Part shown: in pieces, positions 1-5,833 of the stretch
Layout of the letters: the number at the start of each line of letters is the position of its first letter
Numbering within the stretch: the stretch's first letter is position 1
DNA from: Actinomycetes bacterium
Lineage (GTDB): Bacteria > Actinomycetota > Acidimicrobiia > Acidimicrobiales > Microtrichaceae
Reading direction: 5' to 3'
Length of the DNA: 5,894 nt
NCBI GenBank assembly: GCA_023434535.1
Contig: JAEYSR010000086.1
Location: 1-5,894, forward strand
The notes under the pieces: model-generated
Told to the model about the DNA's origin: nothing
The model's database searches: none
What the model saw: only the letters and a program-made list of their open reading frames with translations
Translations under genes and position numbers: made by a program

Positions 1-503
1 GCGTCGGTCGAACCGCCGATCCCCACCGGCACGATCGGCACGCGGTTGCGACAGGCCACGAACGACGGCCCGTCGAACAGGTCCTCGACCAGCGGACCCT
101 CCTTCCGGCGTCCTTCGGGGAACATGACGACGGGGTCGCCCATCGCCACCGCCTCCTCGCAGCGACGCAGCGCGTCGCGGTCCACGCTCTCGCGGTCGAC
201 GGGGAAGGAGCCGTTGAACTCGATGAAGCGACCGAGCCAACGCCACTTCCAGATCGAGTCCTTGGTCATGAACCGGAGCGTCCGGGGGATGACCGCGGCC
301 ACGATGGCGAAGTCCACGTAGGAGCGGTGCACCGGCGCGATCACGTAGCCCACGCCGGCCGGGAGACGGTCGAGGCCCTCGACCTTCAGGCCCCACAGCG
401 GGCGCAGCAGCAGGCGGCCCAGCACGACCCAGAACCGGTAGGACACGCGTCCCGCCCCGGTGATCGGCCGGAGCGGTCCCCGATCGATGACTGCGCGGCT
501 CAT
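1..503 (-). CDS. plsC: 1-acyl-sn-glycerol-3-phosphate acyltransferase, PlsC/LPLAT family (3' end beyond window)
   Basis: This probably transfers an acyl group to lysophosphatidic acid to give phosphatidic acid, at the cytoplasmic face of the membrane. Only the first 167 codons are visible; the gene runs off the left edge. The acyltransferase motifs occur in order: the catalytic HX4D box HRSYVD (residues 59-64), the FPVDRE block (100-105), the FPEGRR glycerophosphate-binding block (128-133), and VPIVPVGIGGS (155-165). The FPEG block reads GRR where many homologues have GTR. The ATG at 503 is preceded by GGGAGG at a 6-nt spacing, and no in-frame ATG, GTG or TTG lies in the gap up to cmk. It is the last visible gene of the co-directional run, 61 nt after cmk. 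The family assignment is firm. Exact acyl acceptor is inferred, since related LPLAT enzymes share these motifs. Confidence 0.93.
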   Translation of the reverse strand, partial: MSRAVIDRGPLRPITGAGRVSYRFWVVLGRLLLRPLWGLKVEGLDRLPAGVGYVIAPVHRSYVDFAIVAAVIPRTLRFMTKDSIWKWRWLGRFIEFNGSFPVDRESVDRDALRRCEEAVAMGDPVVMFPEGRRKEGPLVEDLFDGPSFVACRNRVPIVPVGIGGSTD

Positions 504-568
504 CGGCCGCCTCCCGCACCGTCCCCTGCGGTCAGATCCGGCTCGCGCCGCACCACGGACCGGCTCAT
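500..568 (-). other. cmk-plsC junction with a 22-codon ORF bridging the two genes
   Basis: This is the widest spacer in the window (61 nt between the cmk stop and the plsC start). An ATG at 568 overlaps the cmk TGA as ATGA. It opens a 22-codon frame whose own TGA overlaps the plsC ATG, again as ATGA. The peptide begins MSRSVV and plsC begins MSRAVI. I see no good Shine-Dalgarno before the ATG at 568. The frame could be a coupling leader, a remnant of a duplicated plsC start, or chance. No hairpin with a T-run and no -10-like box is visible in the spacer. Confidence 0.3.
510..515 (-). promoter_or_regulatory. Ribosome binding site of plsC
   Basis: GGGAGG on the minus strand lies 6 nt before the ATG at 503. 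It is one of the clearest Shine-Dalgarno sequences in the window and fixes the plsC start. It suggests plsC can initiate independently despite following cmk. Confidence 0.75.
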
Positions 569-1242
569 CCGACGGTGTTCCGATCCGCCAGCCGTGCCTC
601 CACCATCTCGGCGATCAGCTCGACCACCTCGTCGATCTCCAGACCCGTCGTGTCGACGGTGACGGCGTCGTCCGCCTCCACCAGCGGGCTGTCGGAGCGG
701 CCCTGGTCCGCCGCGTCGCGTCGCGCGATGTCAGCGGCCACGGCGTCGTACTCCAGGTCGGTCATCTCCTTGGCCCGTCGAGCGGCCCGGACGGCGGGAT
801 CGGCCGTCAGGTACACCTTCAGGATCGCGTCGGGGAAGACGATCGTCCCGATGTCCCGGCCCTCGATGACGCCGCCGCGGTGCTCGACCGCCCACACCCG
901 CTGGCGTGTCCGCATCTCCTCGCGGACCGCCGGGTTGGCCGCGACGGTGCTGACGGCCCGGGACACCTCGGGACCTCGGATCTCCACGGAGGCGTCGACG
1001 TCGTCGACCATCACCACGCCGTCGCCGACCGACAGCGTCAGCGACGACGCCAGGGCCGCCACCTGGTCGGCGTCCACCGGATCGAGGCCCTGGCGGATGG
1101 CCGCGAACGCCACGGCCCGGTACATGGCTCCCGTGTCCAGGTATTCGAGCTCGAGGCGGTCGGCGAGGCGCTGTGCCACGGTCGACTTGCCGGACCCGGC
1201 AGGGCCGTCGATGGCGATCACGGGGAGGTCGCTGGGTTCCAC
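565..1242 (-). CDS. cmk: Cytidylate kinase (CMP/dCMP kinase)
   Basis: Phosphorylates CMP and dCMP to the diphosphates with ATP in the cytosol, feeding pyrimidine nucleotide and CDP-lipid precursor pools. The 225-residue length is usual for the bacterial family. Visible features are the P-loop GPAGSGKST (residues 13-21), the DTGAMYRA nucleotide-monophosphate block (36-43), EGRDIGT (127-133), and the lid and substrate-binding segment RRDAADQGRSDSPL (174-187). The start is a GTG, 10 nt after the aroA stop, with AGGA at a spacing of 8 overlapping that stop codon. A second in-frame GTG seven codons on would leave only five residues before the P-loop, so the first is preferred. In mycobacteria cmk directly follows rluB; here three aromatic genes separate them. 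Confidence 0.97.
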   Translation of the reverse strand: MEPSDLPVIAIDGPAGSGKSTVAQRLADRLELEYLDTGAMYRAVAFAAIRQGLDPVDADQVAALASSLTLSVGDGVVMVDDVDASVEIRGPEVSRAVSTVAANPAVREEMRTRQRVWAVEHRGGVIEGRDIGTIVFPDAILKVYLTADPAVRAARRAKEMTDLEYDAVAADIARRDAADQGRSDSPLVEADDAVTVDTTGLEIDEVVELIAEMVEARLADRNTVG

Positions 1243-1250
1243 AGCGGCGA

Positions 1251-1254
1251 TCCT
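1251..1254 (-). promoter_or_regulatory. Ribosome binding site of cmk, overlapping the aroA stop codon
   Basis: AGGA on the minus strand begins inside the TAG stop of aroA and sits 8 nt before the GTG of cmk. A ribosome terminating on aroA would expose or occupy this site, so aroA and cmk translation are probably linked. The match is short and the call is moderate. Confidence 0.5.
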
Positions 1255-2575
1255 AGAGATCCGAGGAGGCCCGGACGCGCTCCAGGTCGTCCCAGAACCC
1301 CGGATAGGTCTTGGCGGTGCACCCCGGATCGAGGATCTCCACCCCCTCCGAGCGCAGCCCGATGAGGGCGAAGCTCATGGCCATCCGGTGGTCCTCGTAG
1401 GTCCTCACCCGGCCTGGACCGACCGCGCCCGGCCGGATCGTGAACCCGTCGGGGTCCTCGACGGCGTCCACCCCGAGACGCTTGAGCTCGTCGACCACTG
1501 CGGCGATCCGGTCGGTCTCCTTGCCCCGGATGAACCCGATGCCGCGCACGGTGGTGGGACCGTCGGCGAACACCGCCACCGCAGCGAGCGTCTGCGCCGT
1601 GTCGGAGATGTCGGACATGTCCACGTCGATGCCGTGCAGCGTTCCCGACGACCGAACGACCACTCCGTCCTCGGACCACTCGACGTCGGCGCCCATCCGC
1701 TCGAGCACGTCGATGAACCCGATGTCGCCCTGAGTGCTCCTTCTGCCGAGCCCGTCGATCGTGACGGACCCACCGGCGATGACCGCCGCCGCCGCCCAGT
1801 ACGACGCGGCCGATGCATCGGGCTCCACCTCGAAGCGGTCCACGGCCCGGTAGCCACCCGGCGTCACCCGCAGCCGACTCCAACCGGCGTCGTGGTCGAC
1901 CGTGGCGCCGAACGCCTCCATGACCTCGAGCGTGAGCTGCACGTACGGGACCGACACCAGCTCGGTCGTCACCTCCACGTCGAGGCCGTCGTCGAAGCAC
2001 GGAGCCGACAGCAGGAGGGCTGACAGGAACTGGCTGCTCACGTCGCCGCTGACGCTCACCGTGCCGCCCAGGACGTCGCGGTGCGACGCCGTGATGCGGA
2101 CGGGGAGGTGGCCGACCTCGCCCAGCGGCTCCACACCTGCACCCAGGCCCTGGAGCGCGTCGAGCAGGGCGCCCATCGGCCGGCGGCGCAGCGGCGCCCC
2201 GCCATCGAGGACCACGTCGCCACGAGCCAGCGCGGCGACCGGGGCGATGAACCTCGAGGTCGTTCCCGACAGCCGTGCATCCAGGATCGCGCCCTCCGCC
2301 GGAGGTCGACCGCCGCACCCCTCAACCCTCAGCACCGGGACGCCGCCGCCGTCCTCCGACTCGTTCGACCGCCGTCCGACCCGGACGCCGAGGTCGGTGA
2401 GGCAGCCGATCATCGCTGCGGTGTCGTCGGCCTCGAGGGCACCGACGACGTCGGTCGTCCCGCGCGCCAGGGCCGCGCACACCAGCGCGCGGTTCGTCAC
2501 GCTCTTGGAACCCGGCGGCCGGATCACTGCGTCCAGCGGCCCGCCGGCGGGTCGGATGACGAGCGAGTCGGTCAC
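1253..2575 (-). CDS. aroA: 3-phosphoshikimate 1-carboxyvinyltransferase (EPSP synthase)
   Basis: Joins shikimate-3-phosphate and phosphoenolpyruvate to give EPSP, the sixth step of the shikimate pathway. At 440 residues it is full length. Aligned to E. coli AroA by motif: PGSKS with K24 (Lys22), the SGTTSR loop (103-108, Gly96 region), RRP with R132 (Arg124), SSQF (180-183, Ser169-Gln171), D325 in ISDTAQ (catalytic Asp313), KETDR with E353 (Glu341), DHRMAM with R397 (Arg386), and CTAKT with K422 (Lys411). All of these ligand-contacting positions are kept. The loop matches E. coli at Gly96 but has Phe (F109) in place of Pro101, as I recall for other actinobacterial enzymes. The GTG start is supported by GGAGGG 5 nt upstream and lies 13 nt after tyrA. 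Confidence 0.97.
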   Translation of the reverse strand: MTDSLVIRPAGGPLDAVIRPPGSKSVTNRALVCAALARGTTDVVGALEADDTAAMIGCLTDLGVRVGRRSNESEDGGGVPVLRVEGCGGRPPAEGAILDARLSGTTSRFIAPVAALARGDVVLDGGAPLRRRPMGALLDALQGLGAGVEPLGEVGHLPVRITASHRDVLGGTVSVSGDVSSQFLSALLLSAPCFDDGLDVEVTTELVSVPYVQLTLEVMEAFGATVDHDAGWSRLRVTPGGYRAVDRFEVEPDASAASYWAAAAVIAGGSVTIDGLGRRSTQGDIGFIDVLERMGADVEWSEDGVVVRSSGTLHGIDVDMSDISDTAQTLAAVAVFADGPTTVRGIGFIRGKETDRIAAVVDELKRLGVDAVEDPDGFTIRPGAVGPGRVRTYEDHRMAMSFALIGLRSEGVEILDPGCTAKTYPGFWDDLERVRASSDL

Positions 2576-2580
2576 GACGG

Positions 2581-2586
2581 CCCTCC
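2581..2586 (-). promoter_or_regulatory. Ribosome binding site of aroA
   Basis: GGAGGG on the minus strand sits 5 nt before the GTG at 2575, inside the 13-nt gap after tyrA. It decides the aroA start and contrasts with the coupled genes upstream, which lack a good site. Confidence 0.75.
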
Positions 2587-2588
2587 GC

Positions 2589-3647
2589 TCACGCCAGCTC
2601 GTGGGTCGAGGCGATCCGGCCCCGCCCGCGCAGGGCGCCGACGAGGTCGCCGGCCTGATCCGACGCCACGACCAGCGACAGGAGACCGCGCCGCTCCCCC
2701 GCCGCGTGGACCACCTCGATGTCGTAGACGTTCACGCCCAGCTCGGTCGCCAGCGTGGTGACGGCGGCCAGCTCGCCCGGCTGGTCGGGGATGGACACCC
2801 GGACCTCGGACAGCTCCTCGGGCGGCGGCGCGCCGGTCGGAAGGTTGCGCCGGGCGACCTGCGCCGTGACCAGGCGCTTCCGCAGCTCGTCGTCGTCGCC
2901 GCGGTCGACGACCTCGCGCATCTCACCGAGCCGACCGATCAGGTCGTCGAGCACGTCGAGGATCGCCACCCTGTTGTCCTCGCAGATGTCCAACCAGATC
3001 GCGGCGTCGCCGGCGGCGATGCGGGTCATGTCGCGGAAGCCGCCCGCAGCCAGCCGGAGCAGAGCGGACTCGTGCTCGGCCCGCTGCGCCGCCAACCCCA
3101 TCAGCGTCACCGCCGTCAGGTGTGGGACGTGGGACACGGTCGCCACCAGACGGTCGTGGTCCTCGGGGGCGAGGGTCACCACGTCGGCGCCGAGGGAGCG
3201 GACCACGCTGTGGACCAGCGCCTGCGCAGCGGGGTCGGTGGTCTCCGTCGGGGTCAGCACCCACGTCGCGCCCTCGAAGAGGTCGGCGCGGGAGCCGGCG
3301 ACCCCCTGGGCCTCCGATCCGGCCATGGGATGTCCGCCGACGAACCGCGAGTGCGGCAGCGCCGCGGCCACCGGGGACTTCACGCTGCCCACGTCGGTGA
3401 CCACGCCGCCGTCGGCGAGCGCCGCGCGTGCAGCATCGGGAACCGCCCCGACGGGCACGGCCACGAAGGTGATCTCCGCGTCGGGATCGTGGCCGACGGC
3501 GTCGAGCGCGCCCGCGTCGAGCGCCGCCACCGCACGGGCCGGTTCACGGTCGGTCCCCGTCACGTGCCATCCCCGGTCCCGCAGCGCCTTGCCGATCGAT
3601 GCGCCGATCAGACCCGTGCCGACGAGCCCGGCGCGCCTCGGGCTCAC
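2589..3647 (-). CDS. tyrA: Prephenate dehydrogenase with C-terminal ACT domain
   Basis: Oxidatively decarboxylates prephenate to 4-hydroxyphenylpyruvate for tyrosine synthesis, normally with NAD+. The 352 residues contain an N-terminal Rossmann fold with GTGLIGASIG (10-19), TDVGSVKSP (84-92), GGHPMAGSE (104-112) carrying the likely catalytic His106, SHVPH (172-176), and the helical-domain block GFRDMTRIAAGD (203-214). Residues about 281-345 look like an ACT domain (VRVSIPDQPGELAAV and onward), a fold that usually binds an amino acid for feedback control. Tyrosine is the natural candidate but is inferred. Arogenate specificity cannot be excluded from sequence alone. The GTG start overlaps the aroH stop as GTGA, and no Shine-Dalgarno is evident, so translation is probably coupled to aroH. 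Confidence 0.95.
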   Translation of the reverse strand: MSPRRAGLVGTGLIGASIGKALRDRGWHVTGTDREPARAVAALDAGALDAVGHDPDAEITFVAVPVGAVPDAARAALADGGVVTDVGSVKSPVAAALPHSRFVGGHPMAGSEAQGVAGSRADLFEGATWVLTPTETTDPAAQALVHSVVRSLGADVVTLAPEDHDRLVATVSHVPHLTAVTLMGLAAQRAEHESALLRLAAGGFRDMTRIAAGDAAIWLDICEDNRVAILDVLDDLIGRLGEMREVVDRGDDDELRKRLVTAQVARRNLPTGAPPPEELSEVRVSIPDQPGELAAVTTLATELGVNVYDIEVVHAAGERRGLLSLVVASDQAGDLVGALRGRGRIASTHELA

Positions 3648-4015
3648 CTGGGGAGGTCGTCACGCAGGTCGCGTGCGTCCTGGAGGTAGATGTGATGCAG
3701 CTCGGACCGCGATCGCTCCGAGTTGAAGTGGACCATCACCCTGATGCACAGCGGCTTGCCGCCGTCGATGTCGAGCTCGCGCGCGCAGATCAGCGGCACG
3801 TCGCCCATCCCGAGCCGTCGTGCGGCCAGCGCCGGGAAGGCGCTGTGCACGTCGTCGGTGGCGGTGAACAGGATCGAGATCAGGTCGTCGCGGTCGATGC
3901 CGTTGGCATCGAGCATCTCCGTGAGCAGCTCCTGGACACGCTCCAGGAGGTGCTCCTTCTCATCGACGTCGATCGTGGTCGCCCCGCGGAGGGCGAGCAC
4001 GGAGGTGGAGGGCAC
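3644..4015 (-). CDS. aroH: Monofunctional chorismate mutase, AroH class
   Basis: Rearranges chorismate to prephenate, the substrate of the TyrA encoded immediately downstream. The 123-residue protein resembles the trimeric Bacillus subtilis AroH type rather than the all-helical AroQ type. Recognisable blocks are LRGATT (9-14), FTATDDVHSAFPA (50-62), VPLICARELD (73-82), CIRVMVHFN (90-98) and HHIYLQDA (107-114). Active-site positions known in B. subtilis map to R10 (Arg7), F60 (Phe57), R66 (Arg63), C77 (Cys75), E80 (Glu78), R92 (Arg90) and Y110 (Tyr108); Lys60 is replaced by L63. The GTG at 4015 follows rluB by 10 nt but has no clear ribosome site. The in-frame GTG at 4000 would still keep the LRGATT block, so the start is uncertain by five codons. 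Its stop overlaps the tyrA start. Confidence 0.94.
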   Translation of the reverse strand: MPSTSVLALRGATTIDVDEKEHLLERVQELLTEMLDANGIDRDDLISILFTATDDVHSAFPALAARRLGMGDVPLICARELDIDGGKPLCIRVMVHFNSERSRSELHHIYLQDARDLRDDLPR

Positions 4016-4025
4016 GTCGGCGAGG

Positions 4026-4892
4026 TTACCCGTGGCCCTCGTCGGATCCGGAACCGGTTGCCCCGTCCGGGGTCGCGTCGGAGACGTCGCCGTCGACCGG
4101 GTCCTTGCGGGGGGACAGACCGCGGCCGGGACGCGCCTTGGTCCCGGGATCGGAGCCCGTGGCGCGCTCGAGCGCCCGCACCTCGTCGAGGGTCAGCGGA
4201 CGCCACGCCCCCGGCGCGAGGTGCTGGTCCCGCAGAGGCCCGATGCGGGTCCGGACCAGGCGGGTCACGGGATGTCCGATCGCGTCGCACATCCGCCGGA
4301 CCTGGCGGTTGCGACCCTCGTGGATCGTCAGGCGCAGGACCCCCGGCTGCAGCTCCGAGACCTTGGCCGGCGCCGTCATGCCGTCGTCCAGCTCGACGCC
4401 CTCCCGGAGGCGGCGCAACGCTCCCCGCCCGGGCCGCCCCTCGACCTCGGCCACGTACTCCTTCTCCACCCCGAAGCTCGGATGGGTGAGCCGGTGGGTG
4501 AGCACGCCGTCGTTCGTGAGGACGAGGAGTCCCTCGGTGTCCATGTCGAGGCGGCCGACCGGGTGGACGCGCGGATCGGCCGGCACCAGATCCAGCACGG
4601 TGGGACGACCGTGGGTGTCCGACGCGGTCGTCACCACGCCGGTCGGCTTGTTCAGCAGGTAGTGCACCAGGTCGGGCCGGACCCCGATCGGTGTGCCGTC
4701 GACCGCGATCTCCTGCTCGTCGACCCGGACCCGAGCCCCGAGGACGGCCACGCGTCCGTCGATGGTCACTCGGCCCTCGTCGATGAGGTCCTCGCAGATG
4801 CGGCGGCTGCCGAAGCCGACCCTGGCGAGCACCTTCTGGAGCCGCTCCCCCTCGTCGGAGGGCACCGACGACTCCGACGGGTCCCCGCTCAC
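4026..4892 (-). CDS. rluB: 23S rRNA pseudouridine synthase, RsuA/RluB family with S4 domain
   Basis: Isomerises a specific uridine in ribosomal RNA to pseudouridine. An S4 RNA-binding domain spans about residues 17-64 (ERLQKVLARVGFGSRR and on). The catalytic domain follows: LLNKPTGVVTT (79-89), GRLDMDTEGLLVLTNDG (113-129) with catalytic Asp116, and the EGRNRQVRRM signature (192-201). Residues about 245-288 form a low-complexity tail, first basic (TKARPGRG, SPRKD) then acidic and Gly/Ser-rich, beyond the usual fold. The GTG start overlaps the scpB stop as GTGA. Family membership is firm. Choosing RluB (helix 89 region of 23S rRNA) over RsuA (16S) rests mainly on the scpA-scpB-rluB context common in Gram-positives. 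Confidence 0.94.
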   Translation of the reverse strand: MSGDPSESSVPSDEGERLQKVLARVGFGSRRICEDLIDEGRVTIDGRVAVLGARVRVDEQEIAVDGTPIGVRPDLVHYLLNKPTGVVTTASDTHGRPTVLDLVPADPRVHPVGRLDMDTEGLLVLTNDGVLTHRLTHPSFGVEKEYVAEVEGRPGRGALRRLREGVELDDGMTAPAKVSELQPGVLRLTIHEGRNRQVRRMCDAIGHPVTRLVRTRIGPLRDQHLAPGAWRPLTLDEVRALERATGSDPGTKARPGRGLSPRKDPVDGDVSDATPDGATGSGSDEGHG

Positions 4893-5833
4893 CCCTCGAC
4901 GCTGCGGTCGATCCCGTCGACGAGGTCGTCGACCGAGATCACGTCCTGGTCGGTCACGTCGATGACGTCCTCGTCGGCCGACGCCACGGGCTCGCCATCA
5001 GAGGGTCCGGCGTCGGACGAGGTCGAGTCGTCCGACGATCCGGCGCCGTCAGCGGCTGCGCCGGCGCCCGGACCCGCCGTCTCCGACTCGGAATCGACCC
5101 GCAGACCCTGCTCGAGCAGCTCCACGACGTCCGCGTCGGGGATGAAGTCGCCGAGCGACGGCAGCTCCGCGACGTCGTTCAGGCCGAGCTTCTCCAGGAA
5201 GAGCGAGGTCGTCCCGAACATCGACGACTGGCCCGGTCCCGGGTCCTTGCCGACCTCGGCGATGTAGCCACGCTGCTGAAGGGTCCGCATGACGCCGTCG
5301 ACGTTCACGCCCCGGATCGCCGAGACCTGACCACGGGAGATGGGCTGCTTGTACGCCACGATCGCCAGGGTCTCGAGCGCAGCGGCGGACAGGCGGGCCG
5401 ACTGGCCGCTGAGCACGAACCGCTCGACGTAGTGCGACAGGTCCTCGTGGCTCTGGAACCGCCACCCGCCGGCGACGCGCACCAGCTGGAAGCCCCGACC
5501 GTCCTCCTCGTAGGAGGCGGCGAGCCCGGCGAGGAGGTCCTCGACCTGCTGGGGCGAGCGCTCGACCAGCTGGCCCAGCAGCGCGGCCTCGATGGGCTGG
5601 TCCGCCACCATCAGCACGGCCTCGAGCGCACGGCGGGCCTCGTCGCCCAGCGGTGCGAGCTCCGATGTGTCCGCCGCGGCCTCGGCAGCCTCGTCCACGG
5701 GCCCAGCCTCAACGACCGCCTCATCGACGGCCTCAGCAGCGGACTCGTCCACGGGCTCAGCTGCCTGGAGATCCTGCGCGTCCTCGTCCGCGGCCTCGGG
5801 GCCGCCTTCGGTGTGCTCCGCCATCTCAGCCAT
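4889..5833 (-). CDS. scpB: Segregation and condensation protein B (ScpB)
   Basis: Works with ScpA and SMC as the bacterial condensin complex that compacts and segregates chromosomes. In the 314-residue form, residues about 62-228 hold the tandem winged-helix core: EARRALEAVLMVADQPI (65-81), then LSAAALETLAIVAYKQPISR (148-167), IRGVNVDGVMRTLQQRGYI (173-191), and MFGTTSLFLEKLGL (205-218). The core is flanked by unusual acidic arms: residues 1-60 with repeated VDE (28-30, 36-38, 46-48), and 245-314, rich in Asp, Ser and Gly with a tandem repeat at 288-303. The ATG at 5833 overlaps the scpA stop by 8 nt. An ATG at 5824 (305 residues), just after that stop, is nearly as plausible. A GTG at 5866 would need 41 nt of overlap. 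None has a strong ribosome site. Confidence 0.94.
   Translation of the reverse strand: MAEMAEHTEGGPEAADEDAQDLQAAEPVDESAAEAVDEAVVEAGPVDEAAEAAADTSELAPLGDEARRALEAVLMVADQPIEAALLGQLVERSPQQVEDLLAGLAASYEEDGRGFQLVRVAGGWRFQSHEDLSHYVERFVLSGQSARLSAAALETLAIVAYKQPISRGQVSAIRGVNVDGVMRTLQQRGYIAEVGKDPGPGQSSMFGTTSLFLEKLGLNDVAELPSLGDFIPDADVVELLEQGLRVDSESETAGPGAGAAADGAGSSDDSTSSDAGPSDGEPVASADEDVIDVTDQDVISVDDLVDGIDRSVEG
4925..4972 (-). repeat. Imperfect 24-bp tandem repeat encoding an 8-residue duplication in ScpB
   Basis: Within the acidic ScpB tail, residues 288-295 (EDVIDVTD) and 296-303 (QDVISVDD) are two adjacent copies of an eight-residue unit, with DVI and V conserved in register. The codons of the shared residues are partly different (GTC and GTG alternate), so the duplication is not very recent or is under selection at the protein level. 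Confidence 0.6.
5669..5773 (-). repeat. Degenerate acidic VDE-rich repeat region in the ScpB N-terminal arm
   Basis: Codons 21-55 of scpB encode Ala/Glu/Asp/Val low-complexity sequence with VDE at residues 28-30, 36-38 and 46-48. The two PVDE sites share an almost identical stretch of about 12-13 nt on the plus strand (near 5690-5702 and 5744-5755), the only conspicuous direct repeat in the region. The arm is probably disordered and negatively charged. Confidence 0.55.

Noticed and set aside
504..564. Promoter or terminator between cmk and plsC
   Set aside because: The spacer has no TATAAT-like box, no spaced -35 element and no hairpin followed by a T-run. It is simply GC-rich with a ribosome site.
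575..2023. 482-codon open frame on the plus strand
   Set aside because: It is antisense to cmk and aroA, with low-complexity Ser/Arg/Thr composition and no motif. It is a shadow of the real genes.
1218..2318. 366-codon minus-strand frame within aroA
   Set aside because: It is another reading frame of the aroA coding region, Arg/Gly-rich, whereas the aroA frame has every EPSP synthase motif.
1902..3689. 595-codon open frame on the plus strand
   Set aside because: It lies opposite aroA and tyrA, which have full family motifs. Its translation is Arg/Ser/Pro/His-rich with no recognisable domain. Long antisense frames are expected when third positions are nearly all G or C.
3723..5267. 514-codon open frame on the plus strand
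   Set aside because: It covers aroH, rluB and part of scpB in antisense. It crosses three genuine gene boundaries and shows no domain.
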